The notes under the pieces were generated by a model, which had not been told where the DNA came from, ran no database searches, and saw nothing but the letters and a program-made list of their open reading frames with translations. Positions 1-10,646 of a DNA stretch of 46,762 bases are shown one piece after another (the first letter of the stretch is position 1; each line of letters begins with the position of its first letter). Made by a program: the position numbers and the translations under genes. The DNA lies in the NCBI RefSeq assembly GCF_013179515.1, contig NZ_JABMCN010000008.1, positions 1 through 46,762 on the forward strand. Reading direction: 5' to 3'. Source of the stretch: Pseudomonas sp. CM27. Its GTDB lineage: Bacteria; Pseudomonadota; Gammaproteobacteria; Pseudomonadales; Pseudomonadaceae.

Positions 1-278
1 TGGGCTTTGTCGACGCCTAGCGCCAGGCCGGCATTGTTGACCAGCAGGTCGATCTGCAGCTTGGCATCGGCAATCTGCTCCATCGCCGTCCCGAGTGATA
101 CCGGGTCGGTAACGTCCAACGCCAGGGGGATGAAATTGACCCCCAGTTCTGTCTCCAGCGCCTGCAGCTTGTCCAGGCGCCTGGCGCCGCCCAGCACACG
201 GTAGCCTTTGGCAATCAGTGTGCGGCAGATGGCCCGGCCGAACCCCGAAGAGGCGCCAGTCACGAATGCAGTTTTCAT
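1..278 (-). CDS. Short-chain dehydrogenase/reductase, partial (YdfG-like)
   Basis: Only the first 92 residues are present; the gene starts at the ATG ending at 278 and runs off the left edge. The translation opens MKTAFVTGASSGFG, the TGxxxGxG Rossmann cofactor motif at residues 7-14, and carries NNAG at 81-84, the second hallmark of classical SDRs. The Ala-Arg-Arg at 32-34, just after the second strand, suggests NADP(H) preference. The opening resembles YdfG, which oxidises 3-hydroxy acids such as serine and allo-threonine, but the catalytic Tyr-x-x-x-Lys lies outside the window, so substrate is open. GGAG sits 7 bases before the ATG. It follows the exporter gene by 22 bases and is probably the third gene of one operon with it and the oxygenase. 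Confidence 0.85.
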   Translation of the reverse strand, partial: MKTAFVTGASSGFGRAICRTLIAKGYRVLGGARRLDKLQALETELGVNFIPLALDVTDPVSLGTAMEQIADAKLQIDLLVNNAGLALGVDKA

Positions 279-300
279 CAGTTTTCTCCAAATGGGTGGG

Positions 301-1086
301 TCAGACCAGGTATTTGACGCCCAGGCTGGTGAACAGGCAGAGCATCGAGAACACCAGCGCCTTGCGCACCACTTCATTGCCTTTGCGCAGGGCCAGGGCA
401 CTGCCCAGGTGGTTGCCGAGAATGTTGCAGGCCACCAGCGGCAGGGCCAGCAGGTACACGACCTTGCCGGCGATGACGAAGGCCACCAATGCACCGATGT
501 TGGAGGCGAAATTGAAGGTCTTGGAGTTGGCCGAGCTGGACACCAGGTCCATTCGCAGCAGGTAGTGGAAGGCAATGATGAACATGCTGCCGGTGCCCGG
601 GCCGAAGAATCCGTCATAGAAGCCGATGGCAAGGCAGGTAAGCGGAACTACGGTGTAGAGCACCCGCGATGACAATTCACGCTCCTCGACTGGCCGGTCC
701 TTTGGTGTCAGGAAGATAAGGATGCCGAACGGGATCAACGCCAGGATGATCTTGCCTACGGTCTCCTGGGGGATGGAGACGATCAGATGCGCGCCCAGGT
801 AGGCACCAAGCAACGAGAATGGCACCCCGACCAGCGCCACCTGCCAGACCATCCTGCTGTTGGCCAGAAAGTTTCGAATAGCAGCCAACGTGCCCAAGGT
901 ACTGACCAGCTTCTCCTGGCCCAGCGCGACCTGCGGCGGCATGCCGACCAGCAGAAACCCTGGGACCAGAAACAACCCGCCGCCACCTGCGATGCTGTCG
1001 ACAAACCCGGCGACAAATGCAATCGCCCCGAGCATCAGGATCGCCAACAACCAGTGTTCCGCCCAAAAGGCTCCTAACAGTTCCAT
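301..1086 (-). CDS. TauE/SafE (TSUP) family membrane exporter, YfcA-like
   Basis: A 261-residue polytopic membrane protein with about eight hydrophobic segments. The N-terminal half has the family signature around residues 30-50 (DSIAGGGGLFLVPG, then GMPP) and the second half repeats it as YDGFFGPGTGS, as expected for the duplicated four-helix TSUP fold. Known members export sulfite, sulfoacetate or other small organic anions; the substrate here cannot be read from sequence. GGAAG precedes the start by about 9 bases. It sits 31 bases after the oxygenase gene and 22 before the dehydrogenase gene on the same strand, so a transport role linked to their substrate or product is a reasonable inference. 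Confidence 0.85.
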   Translation of the reverse strand: MELLGAFWAEHWLLAILMLGAIAFVAGFVDSIAGGGGLFLVPGFLLVGMPPQVALGQEKLVSTLGTLAAIRNFLANSRMVWQVALVGVPFSLLGAYLGAHLIVSIPQETVGKIILALIPFGILIFLTPKDRPVEERELSSRVLYTVVPLTCLAIGFYDGFFGPGTGSMFIIAFHYLLRMDLVSSSANSKTFNFASNIGALVAFVIAGKVVYLLALPLVACNILGNHLGSALALRKGNEVVRKALVFSMLCLFTSLGVKYLV

Positions 1087-1117
1087 AGCAGTACTTCCAT
1101 CGAGTCGGTGAAAAAGA

Positions 1118-2143
1118 TCAGGAGAGGACTTCGTACAGGTGGTCCGCTCGCGCGAAATGCACCCGGTTCAAGTCGTTGACCGCAAACAGACGTAACAGCC
1201 AGCGGTCGGCACCATCGTTCTGCGGCTCGAAGCCATCGCGGGCGTGCAGCACACGCTGGTTCTTGAAGATCATGAAATCACCCGGCAGCAACAGGTGCGG
1301 TTCGTCGAAGCGGCGGGTTTCCAGCACCGATCGCAGGTTTGCCAGAGCCTGCTCTGCACGCAAGTTCAGCCCGTGGGTGTTCTCGCTGTCGAAGCGGCAC
1401 AGCCATTCACCGGCGTGACCACGGGCCAGCACCGGCAGCTCGGCCGTGCACCGACGATTGCCGGTAAACGAGTCGGGGCGGCGGACTTCGAACTGCGGCA
1501 GGGAAAGCTCACGAACCGCCGAGGCAGGTAATGCCGCCACTACCGCATCAAGATTGACCAGCGTCGTGCTGATGCGCGGGTCACAGCGCATGCCGAAGAA
1601 CGAGAGATATTCCGGGCAGCAGGACGCCGTGCCAAGTGGCTCGGATGACAGCGGCAAGTCCGGGTTATCCACATGGTAGGAAAAGCGCAACCGCGAGCCA
1701 TGGGAACTCTTGTGGCTGGATGCATTGCGCGACGGGATGACGTGGCGGAACAGCCGGCCGTTGTTCTCCCCTTCGTAAACGATCGGGTTGATACCCATCA
1801 GGCTCTGCATGCTCAGTGTTACCAAGCAGGCAATTGGCGTACTCCCCGGGCTTAGCACACCGGAATAAGGAGTGGGCGGGATGTCCCGATCCCGGGGGCA
1901 GTTGCGCACGATCATGCTGGTCAGGTGCGGGTCTTCGACAAACCCGCGAATCTGCTGGCACAACCCCTTGCCCAGCACCTCCTGAGCCTGGTCCCTGAGC
2001 TGTGGGTAAAGCTCCTTGCTGGTCTCGAAATCGAGAGGGGTGTTGTTCAGCAGGGTTTGCCAGGCACTGGAGCTAACCCAGGGCAGGCGGATCTCAAGTG
2101 AAGCCTGAGGCTCAGTCACTTGATGCAGGTGTGCGCTTTCCAT
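1118..2143 (-). CDS. Fe(II)/2-oxoglutarate-dependent oxygenase, clavaminate synthase-like (TauD superfamily)
   Basis: A 341-residue soluble protein. Candidate iron ligands are His157 and Asp159 (SYHVDNPD) and His300 (NQRVLHARDGF). Arg314 (DRWLLRLF) lies 14 residues after the distal His, the spacing I recall for the 2-oxoglutarate arginine of the amino-acid beta-hydroxylases VioC and AsnO. The segment after the HxD motif (LSFFGMRCDPRISTTLVNLDAV) also matches that subfamily's pattern of a cluster of residues leading into a strand. This supports oxidation, probably hydroxylation, of a free amino acid or a similar small molecule; which one is unknown. The Shine-Dalgarno sequence is weak. It is the first gene of a likely operon with an exporter and an SDR, and is divergent from a MocR regulator. 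Confidence 0.8.
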   Translation of the reverse strand: MESAHLHQVTEPQASLEIRLPWVSSSAWQTLLNNTPLDFETSKELYPQLRDQAQEVLGKGLCQQIRGFVEDPHLTSMIVRNCPRDRDIPPTPYSGVLSPGSTPIACLVTLSMQSLMGINPIVYEGENNGRLFRHVIPSRNASSHKSSHGSRLRFSYHVDNPDLPLSSEPLGTASCCPEYLSFFGMRCDPRISTTLVNLDAVVAALPASAVRELSLPQFEVRRPDSFTGNRRCTAELPVLARGHAGEWLCRFDSENTHGLNLRAEQALANLRSVLETRRFDEPHLLLPGDFMIFKNQRVLHARDGFEPQNDGADRWLLRLFAVNDLNRVHFARADHLYEVLS

Positions 2144-2582
2144 TTCGAGTGTTATTCCATTGAGCTGGCTCGAGGCCGTTCGATGTCGTGCTAGGCCGGG
2201 CAGAGGCGGCAGACGTTATAATTTTTACCTTTCACAGCGGTGTGACGACAGGTAGAGGCAACCGGCAGGTCGCGCTCACATTGCATCGACTCAATCATTG
2301 TAATTACAAAAATAAAATCGATTCAATCCATTTCTGCGAAGCAAATAGATGCTGATTGAATCGATTCAATCAACTTATTGATTTCAAAAGGTTTCTGGTC
2401 GATGGCGCAATGCTCAGGGCGTCCAGTCCGACGTGGAGTAGGCGGAGGACGAACAAGGCCGACATAAAGCGCAGTACGCAAGCATGGCAATCAAGGTAAT
2501 TTACCCGCAGGAAAACACAATTACTCCTATAAGACCTTTCGTGCTAGGCTTTCGCGTTCTCGCAGATTCTGGTGCCATTTCC
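2144..2582. promoter_or_regulatory. Divergent intergenic region with palindromic operator candidates
   Basis: This 439-base gap separates the oxygenase operon from the MocR regulator and holds no other gene. A perfect 20-bp palindrome lies at 2353-2372 (core GATTGAATCGATTCAATC). Close copies of its half, TCGAYTCAATC, lie at 2286-2297 and 2318-2329, and a separate 12-bp palindrome TTGTAATTACAA lies at 2298-2309. For the oxygenase gene a TATAAC -10 candidate reads on the minus strand at 2215-2220, without a good -35, which would suit activator dependence. TCACA and TGTGA flank a GCGG spacer at 2232-2245. For the regulator, a weak extended -10 (TGCTAGGCT) lies at 2542-2550. Function is inferred from position and symmetry only. 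Confidence 0.6.
2353..2372. repeat. 20-bp perfect palindrome, probable operator
   Basis: The two halves TGATTGAATC and GATTCAATCA are exact reverse complements. Two further half-type copies lie 24 and 56 bases to the left in the same orientation (ending at 2329 and 2297). The arrangement of repeated half-sites plus one full dyad upstream of a divergent regulator gene is typical of an operator region, though MocR proteins usually bind direct repeats. Confidence 0.6.
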
Positions 2583-3977
2583 ATGTGGGTTCCTCACTAC
2601 AGCGACCTGGCGCAGCCGGTCTACCTGATGATCGCCGATGCTCTTGAGCAGGACATTGGCAACGGCCGGCTGGTGGCAGGCGAACGTCTGCCAACGCTCA
2701 AGGACCTCGCCGAGTCCTTGAACGTGACACCCGGCACTATCGGGCGCGCCTATGACGAAGCGGCCAAACGCGGCCTGGTAGTGGGCGAAGTCGGGCGGGG
2801 TACCTTCGTCCTGCAGCAACGCCAGGCGCAAACGCCTCCCCCGTCAACACGCCAAACGCCGATACCGCCCGAGCGAGAAAGCGGCCAGATCGACCTGTCG
2901 ATCATCAAACCCGATGACGCGCACATGACGGACTGGCTGCGGGGGGCCATAACCGAACTGGCCCAGTCACCCGACCTGGTGCAAGTACTCGACTACGTGA
3001 CCGAGGGCGGCCATGCCACCCATAAACAAGCCGGCGCGGCCTGGATTCAGCGTTGGTTGCCGGAAGCGCGCTGGCAACAGGTGGTGCTGACCTCGGGCGC
3101 CCAGCACGGCCTGCTGGTAGCCATCAGCAGCCTGTCGAAGAATGAAGACGTGGTGTTGTGCGAGTCCTTCTGCTACCCGGGCATCATTTCCCTGGCCCAT
3201 AGCATGGGGCGCCGTCTGCGCGGCGTGGCCATGGACGAGCACGGGCTGATCCCCGAAGCACTGCGTGCGGCGTGCCTGGAGCACCGCCCTTCCCTTCTGG
3301 TGTGTGTCACCACTCACCAGAACCCGACCAACACCATCATGCCCCACGCACGGCGCCAGGCCATCGCCGAAATCGCCCGCGAGTTCGACCTGTTCATCGT
3401 CGATGATGATATCTACGGTTTTCTCGAACCCGCGCCGGACTACAAACCCCTGGCTGCCTATGCGCCAGAGCGCTCGGTGTACCTCACCAGCCTGTCCAAG
3501 AGCGTGCTGCCTGCGCTGCGCATCGGCTACCTTTATGCGCCGCCGCAAACGCTCTCACGATTATCGTCGATGGTGCGCAGCAGTGTCTGGATGCCCTCGC
3601 CGCTGATGGCACAATTGGCCAGCAACCTGATCAACAGCGGCATGGCCGACCGCCTGGTGCAGGTGCAGCAGGAGGAAGCGGCGGCGCGCCAGTGCATGGC
3701 GCAGCAGATTCTTGGCAAGTACAAGATCCGCAGCCAGCCCAACAGCTTCCACATCTGGCTGGAGTTGCCCGCCCCCTGGACCAGCGACGAGTTTGCCAAC
3801 CTGGCCCGCAGCAACGGCGTCACGGTGGTGAGTGGCAGCCAGTTCCTGCCCGAACGTAGCAACGCCACCTGTGGGGTGCGGATTGCGCTGATGACACCAA
3901 GCCGTCAGGAACTGGGCTTTGCATTGACCAAGCTGGTCAGCTTGCTGGATTCGCCGGAGCCGCGGCTGTTCTATTGA
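2583..3977 (+). CDS. MocR-type regulator (GntR winged helix + aminotransferase-like domain)
   Basis: Predicted 464 residues from ATG 2583. The N-terminal ~75 residues form a GntR winged helix (IADALEQDIGNGRLVAGERL, then LNVTPGTIGRAYDEA). The rest is a fold-type I aminotransferase domain; the PLP-lysine is expected in the SLSKSVLPALRIGY segment and the PLP-binding Asp in VDDDIYGF. Such regulators sense PLP adducts of amines or amino acids and usually control a neighbouring gene. I chose 2583 because MocR proteins commonly begin MWxP before the winged helix; an in-frame ATG at 2484 would add 33 residues with no recognisable domain. Neither start has a strong Shine-Dalgarno. The gene is divergent from the oxygenase operon, its likely target, and convergent with the EamA gene, whose end lies 14 bases away. 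Confidence 0.85.
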   Translation: MWVPHYSDLAQPVYLMIADALEQDIGNGRLVAGERLPTLKDLAESLNVTPGTIGRAYDEAAKRGLVVGEVGRGTFVLQQRQAQTPPPSTRQTPIPPERESGQIDLSIIKPDDAHMTDWLRGAITELAQSPDLVQVLDYVTEGGHATHKQAGAAWIQRWLPEARWQQVVLTSGAQHGLLVAISSLSKNEDVVLCESFCYPGIISLAHSMGRRLRGVAMDEHGLIPEALRAACLEHRPSLLVCVTTHQNPTNTIMPHARRQAIAEIAREFDLFIVDDDIYGFLEPAPDYKPLAAYAPERSVYLTSLSKSVLPALRIGYLYAPPQTLSRLSSMVRSSVWMPSPLMAQLASNLINSGMADRLVQVQQEEAAARQCMAQQILGKYKIRSQPNSFHIWLELPAPWTSDEFANLARSNGVTVVSGSQFLPERSNATCGVRIALMTPSRQELGFALTKLVSLLDSPEPRLFY

Positions 3978-3991
3978 AGCGCTGCCTGATA

Positions 3992-4861
3992 TCAGCCAAC
4001 GAGGTGTAGCAGAACGGCCCCAGCCAGAACGAGGCTCACGCCCACTACCTGAAAACAGGACAATCGCTCGCGATAGAAGAAGAAACCAAGTACTGCGGCG
4101 ATGCCTCCCGACAGTGTGCTGATCACCGTGACGATGGAAATCGAACCATTCAGCACCCCCCAGGAAAAAGCAGAAAAACCACCCAGGTTGAACAGGCTGG
4201 CACTACACAATGTCGCATAGGTTCTTGGCCTAATGGCCGACCAGCACCTCATCAGCCTGAGCGCCTCGGGCATCAGGAAGATCACCCCTACTGCATACCC
4301 TAGCGCCAACATGTTCACAGGGCCGAGCGATGGCAGCGCATATTTACCTTGGAGCCAGAAACTGACGCCGTATAGGGCCGCAGCCAACAGAGCGAACGCA
4401 ACTGGCAACCGGCTCATCGGACGCCCCTGTTCACCAGACCGGTTACCGCTGCTACTGGCCAATAACACACCGATGAAACAGGTCAGCAAGGCAATAAACT
4501 GCCAAGGCGACAATTCCTCACCACCGAGCCAGGCCAACAGCGTGGTAAAAACTCCGTAAGTGGTTACCAGCGGAGCCACAACAGCTGTCTTGCCGATAGC
4601 GAAGGCTTTGGAAAGCGACAATGCACCCAACACCGTGCAAAGCGCCGCAACGCTGCCAAGGAGCAATGCCGGTACAGGTGCCGTCAGCATCCTTTCCAAT
4701 TGAGTTGCCGACAGAAAGATGATCAGGCACATCAGCAGCAGGCCCAATACCTGCCCAAAGAACACGGCTCGGCGAATGCCAACCGCTCGGGCGTTTACAC
4801 CTACCAGAAAATCCGTAGCGCCCCAGAAAACGGCTGCTACCAAACCCATGATGACGTCCAT
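3992..4861 (-). CDS. EamA/DMT-family transporter
   Basis: A 289-residue integral membrane protein with about ten hydrophobic segments arranged as two EamA repeats: residues 1-130 (VAAVFWGATDFLVG) and about 150-288 (FALLAAALYGVSFWLQG, ending FFFYRERLSCFQVVGVSLVLAGAVLL). The YRERLS segment before the last two helices is typical of the family. Substrates of the family are metabolites such as amino acids, nucleosides or quaternary compounds; none can be assigned. A good GAGGAG site lies about 8 bases upstream. Codon choice looks somewhat less GC-biased than in the neighbours, which may hint at later acquisition. No operon partner is evident. Confidence 0.85.
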   Translation of the reverse strand: MDVIMGLVAAVFWGATDFLVGVNARAVGIRRAVFFGQVLGLLLMCLIIFLSATQLERMLTAPVPALLLGSVAALCTVLGALSLSKAFAIGKTAVVAPLVTTYGVFTTLLAWLGGEELSPWQFIALLTCFIGVLLASSSGNRSGEQGRPMSRLPVAFALLAAALYGVSFWLQGKYALPSLGPVNMLALGYAVGVIFLMPEALRLMRCWSAIRPRTYATLCSASLFNLGGFSAFSWGVLNGSISIVTVISTLSGGIAAVLGFFFYRERLSCFQVVGVSLVLAGAVLLHLVG

Positions 4862-4971
4862 GTTTCCAGCTCCTCAGCCTGCCTAGGAGGAGATAGTAAA
4901 CAGTGAGGGCGGCAAGCAGTTGCAACACCAGCTAATTCAGAAGCGTCCTACATAGGAGGCCTGCCCATAAA

Positions 4972-4999
4972 AAAACCCAGGGCAATGGCCCTGGGTTTT
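4972..4999 (-). terminator. Rho-independent terminator of ssb
   Basis: Perfect 12-bp arms 4972-4983 and 4988-4999 around a 4-base loop (AAAACCCAGGGC type stem). On the minus strand the stem runs into seven T residues. It begins about 29 bases after the ssb stop codon. Confidence 0.9.
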
Positions 5000-5027
5000 G
5001 CTCTAGCTGGACAACTTCACGCTCTGA

Positions 5028-5579
5028 TCAGAACGGAATATCGTCATCGAAGCTGTCGAAGTCAGCTGCCGGCTGCGGTGCTGCCTGCTGCGGTGCAGGG
5101 CGCTGCTGCTGTTGCTGCTGCGGGCGCTGGGCCTGCTGGCGTGGCGGGGCCTGGTTGTACTGTTGCTGCTGGCCGCCCTGGTTGTAGTTGCCGCCGGCCT
5201 GGTTGTACGGGTCACCGCCCTGCTGCTGACCTTGTGGACGGCCGCCCAGCAGCTGCATGGTGCCGTTGATGTCGACGATGATCTCGGTGGTGTAACGCTT
5301 GATACCGTCTTTTTCCCACTCGCGGGTCTGCAGCTTGCCTTCGATGTAGCACTGCGAACCCTTGCGCAGGTACTCGCCAGCAATTTCGGCAACCTTGCCG
5401 AACAGCGACACACGGTGCCACTCGGTACGCTCGACCTTCTGGCCCGACTGTTTGTCGGTCCACTGCTCGCTAGTAGCCAGGCTCAGGTTGGTCACGGCGT
5501 TACCGTTGGGCAGGTAGCGGACTTCGGGATCCTGGCCACAGGTGCCGACCAGAATGACTTTGTTAACCCCACGGGCCAT
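5028..5579 (-). CDS. ssb: Single-stranded DNA-binding protein
   Basis: 183 residues against 178 in E. coli. The N-terminal ~110 residues are the OB fold ([22 protein letters not shown], then [21 protein letters not shown]). A low-complexity linker rich in Gln, Gly and Pro fills about 115-168. The acidic tip DDDIPF at the C-terminus is the docking site for SSB partner proteins in replication and repair. It acts as a tetramer on single-stranded DNA. The Shine-Dalgarno overlaps the stop codon of the upstream MFS gene, so the two are probably translationally coupled. Confidence 0.97.
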   Translation of the reverse strand: MARGVNKVILVGTCGQDPEVRYLPNGNAVTNLSLATSEQWTDKQSGQKVERTEWHRVSLFGKVAEIAGEYLRKGSQCYIEGKLQTREWEKDGIKRYTTEIIVDINGTMQLLGGRPQGQQQGGDPYNQAGGNYNQGGQQQQYNQAPPRQQAQRPQQQQQQRPAPQQAAPQPAADFDSFDDDIPF

Positions 5580-5585
5580 AACGTT

Positions 5586-5591
5586 CTCCTA
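5586..5591 (-). promoter_or_regulatory. ssb ribosome binding site overlapping the MFS stop codon
   Basis: On the minus strand the sequence TAGGAG contains both the TAG stop of the MFS gene and the AGGAG ribosome binding site of ssb, 6 bases before its ATG. Ribosomes finishing the transporter would therefore terminate on the ssb initiation site. Confidence 0.75.
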
Positions 5592-6983
5592 GGCTTCGCA
5601 CGCCGAAGAGGCCGGGTTTACCAGGCGCTCGAGGGTCGTACGGTCCAAAATTTTCGTATCCAGTTTGATATAGATGGCGGATTCTTCTTCCACCACAACG
5701 GCGTCGGTCACACCCGGCACAGCCATCAGGCGCTCGGTCAGGCCGGCTTCCCGGACTGCCTCTGGCGTCAGCGGCATACGCAGGCTGGTCACATAGGGCG
5801 GCTCGTTCATGCGCAAGGCAACGACCAGCCAGATGGCACACAGCACCGCGCAACCCAGGAACACCATGTTCAGCCCGCCGTGCTGGAACAACCAGCCACC
5901 GAGGATTCCTCCCAGGGCAGCACCGAGGAACTGGCTGGTGGAATACACCCCCATTGCCGTCCCCTTGCCACCTGCAGGCGACACTTTGCTCACCAGTGAA
6001 GGCAACGATGCCTCCAGCAGGTTGAATGCAGTAAAGAATACCACGGTGCCGATCACCAGTCCGCGCAAACCGTCAGCCCACTGCCAGAAGAACAGCTCCA
6101 CCAGCAGCAACACACTGACCGCCCCGGCCAGTACGCGTTTCATCTTGCGCTTTTTTTCGCCGTAGATGATGAACGGTACCATTGCAAAAAATGAGATGAA
6201 CAACGCGGTCAGGTATACCCACCAGTGCTGCTCCTTCGGCAGGCCGCCGCGCTCGACAAAGGCCAGTGGCAGTGCGACGAAGCTGGCCATGAGAATGGCA
6301 TGCAGGACGAAAATGCCCACATCCAGGCGCAGAAGGTCCGGGTGGCGCAGGGTCGGGCCGATTGCCTGGCGTGCCACCCCCGACTCTCGGTGCTGCAGGA
6401 TGCTGTGGGTGTTGGGCACGACGAACGCGATCAACAGGATACCCACCAGGGCAAGTCCTGCCGTTGTCAGGAACAATCCTGACAACCCGAATGCACTTGT
6501 CAGCAAGGGGCCGACAACCATGGCCACGGCGAACGACAGGCCGATGCTCATGCCGATCATGGCCATCGCCTTGGTCCGGTGCTGCTCGCGGGTAAGGTCG
6601 GACAACAATGCCATGACCGCTGCGGAAATCGCCCCGGCGCCCTGCAGGATACGCCCGGCGATCACCCCCCAGATGGAGTCGGCCTGCGCCGCCAGTACGC
6701 TGCCCAGGGCGAAGATCACCAGCCCCAGGTAAATCACCGGCCGGCGGCCGATACGGTCGGAAATCATCCCGAACGGAATCTGCAGCACTGCCTGGGTCAG
6801 GCCATAGGCACCGATGGCCAGGCCGATCAGTGCGGGGGTTGCACCGGCCAGGTCCATGCCGTAGGTAGCCAGCACCGGCAGGACCATGAACATGCCCAGC
6901 ATACGAAAGGCAAAGACCAGGGCCAGGCCGCCAGCAGCGCGGGTTTCGCCGCTGCTCATGCGCTCGTTGTGGGTGTCGTGCAT
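5589..6983 (-). CDS. MFS transporter, YajR-like, with C-terminal YAM-type domain
   Basis: 464 residues with twelve predicted membrane helices and MFS loop motifs ([27 protein letters not shown] at about 60-85, the motif A loop between helices 2 and 3). After the last helix a soluble tail of about 70 residues ([20 protein letters not shown] onward) matches the ferredoxin-like YAM extension known from E. coli YajR, and total length is close to YajR's 454. The substrate is unknown. GAGG about 9 bases upstream supports the start at 6983. It lies between ssb and uvrA, which are direct divergent neighbours in enterobacteria, and is 9 bases ahead of ssb on the same strand. Confidence 0.88.
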   Translation of the reverse strand: MHDTHNERMSSGETRAAGGLALVFAFRMLGMFMVLPVLATYGMDLAGATPALIGLAIGAYGLTQAVLQIPFGMISDRIGRRPVIYLGLVIFALGSVLAAQADSIWGVIAGRILQGAGAISAAVMALLSDLTREQHRTKAMAMIGMSIGLSFAVAMVVGPLLTSAFGLSGLFLTTAGLALVGILLIAFVVPNTHSILQHRESGVARQAIGPTLRHPDLLRLDVGIFVLHAILMASFVALPLAFVERGGLPKEQHWWVYLTALFISFFAMVPFIIYGEKKRKMKRVLAGAVSVLLLVELFFWQWADGLRGLVIGTVVFFTAFNLLEASLPSLVSKVSPAGGKGTAMGVYSTSQFLGAALGGILGGWLFQHGGLNMVFLGCAVLCAIWLVVALRMNEPPYVTSLRMPLTPEAVREAGLTERLMAVPGVTDAVVVEEESAIYIKLDTKILDRTTLERLVNPASSACEA

Positions 6984-7051
6984 GGATTAACCTCGTATGA
7001 ACCGGCGGCGATTCTATCAGTCCGACAGCTTGAGGGCATCTACGCGACGCT

Positions 7052-7081
7052 TTGCCGCGTACTGGCAGGGCGCCGTATACT
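7052..7081 (+). promoter_or_regulatory. Candidate sigma-70 promoter of uvrA
   Basis: TTGCCG at 7052-7057 and TATACT at 7076-7081 with an 18-base spacer, ending about 31 bases before the GTG start. I see no CTG-N10-CAG LexA box overlapping it. Confidence 0.5.
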
Positions 7082-7112
7082 TCTTTGTTTATGCCCGCCG
7101 AGCGAGGCCGCA

Positions 7113-9947
<2,835 letters not shown>

Positions 9948-9960
9948 ATACATCCGACAA

Positions 9961-10005
9961 CATGAAAAAGCCCCTGATACCGAAGGTGCCAGGGGCTTTT
10001 TCATG
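9961..10005. terminator. Bidirectional terminator between uvrA and ferritin gene
   Basis: Perfect 16-bp arms 9961-9976 and 9990-10005 (AAAAAGCCCCTG stem) around a 13-base loop. A and T runs flank both sides, so it can end transcription of uvrA from the left and of the ferritin gene from the right. Confidence 0.9.
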
Positions 10006-10018
10006 ATCTGTGGATAAC

Positions 10019-10483
10019 TTACATCTGCGACTGCAGGTAGTTTTCCAGGCCGATCGCCTTGATCAGGCCCTGCTGCTTTTCCAGCCAATAGGTGTGATCT
10101 TCTTCGGTATCGGCCAGCTGTGCACGCAGGATGTCACGGCTGACGTAGTCCTTGTGCAGCTCGCACAGCTCGATGCCCTTGCATAGCGCGCCACGGACCT
10201 TGTACTCGAGCTTGAGGTCCGCCTCGATCATCTCCGGCACGGTGCTGCCCACTTCCAGGTCGTCCGCGCGCATGTCGGGGGTGCCTTCGAGCATGAGGAT
10301 GCGGCGCATCAGGGCATCGGCGTGCTGCGTCTCTTCTTCCATCTCGTGGTTGATACGCTCGTAGAGCTTGGACAGGCCCCAGTCTTCGTACATACGCGAA
10401 TGAATGAAGTACTGGTCGCGTGCCGCCAGTTCGCCCTTCAGCAACGTGACGAGGTAGTTGATTACGTCCGGGTGACCTTGCAT
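10019..10483 (-). CDS. ftnA: Bacterial ferritin (bacterioferritin-like, FtnA type)
   Basis: 154 residues; iron-storage 24-mer subunit. Ferroxidase ligands align with E. coli Bfr: Glu18, Glu51, His54, Glu93, Glu127 and His130. The haem ligand expected at residue 52 (Met in Bfr) is Thr (EEETQHAD), as I recall for P. aeruginosa FtnA, once called BfrA, which also lies beside katA. I therefore prefer ferritin to haem-binding bacterioferritin; automatic annotation would probably say bacterioferritin. The start at 10483 gives the standard opening [11 protein letters not shown] with GGAG about 10 bases upstream; 30 extra in-frame codons upstream carry no conserved sequence. It lies downstream of katA on the same strand after a terminator. 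Confidence 0.93.
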   Translation of the reverse strand: MQGHPDVINYLVTLLKGELAARDQYFIHSRMYEDWGLSKLYERINHEMEEETQHADALMRRILMLEGTPDMRADDLEVGSTVPEMIEADLKLEYKVRGALCKGIELCELHKDYVSRDILRAQLADTEEDHTYWLEKQQGLIKAIGLENYLQSQM

Positions 10484-10607
10484 CGCCCTGCTTCTCCATG
10501 TGAATACGTCTATGCCACACAGTGTGAACCAGCTTTTGCCCGCGGTCACTGAAAAACGCGCAATTAGAAGCAAAAAATCGGCTAAACAGTAGTGATATTC
10601 ATTGAAA

Positions 10608-10629
10608 AACCGCCCAAATGAGGGCGGTT
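10608..10629 (-). terminator. Rho-independent terminator of katA
   Basis: 8-bp perfect stem (AACCGCCC at 10608-10615, GGGCGGTT at 10622-10629), 6-base loop, followed on the minus strand by a run of five T. It separates katA from the ferritin gene, which would then need readthrough or its own promoter; I could not identify a convincing promoter in 10484-10607. Confidence 0.85.
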
Positions 10630-10646
10630 CTTCTTATCACTTCGAC

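Noticed and set aside
2484-2582. Longer start for the MocR regulator
   Set aside because: The 33 extra residues have no domain and no good ribosome binding site, while MWVP at 2583 matches the usual family N-terminus. Not excluded.
6579-7112. Open upstream extension of the uvrA frame by 178 codons
   Set aside because: It is antisense to the MFS gene and lacks UvrA-like sequence; GTG 7113 has a Shine-Dalgarno and gives the standard N-terminus.
6984-7112. LexA (SOS) box between the MFS gene and uvrA
   Set aside because: I searched for CTG-N10-CAG and found no acceptable match; nearby CTG and CAG triplets have the wrong spacing.
10484-10607. Promoter or Fur box for the ferritin gene
   Set aside because: A small CACAC/GTGTG dyad and A/T runs exist, but no acceptable -35/-10 pair or 19-bp Fur match was found.
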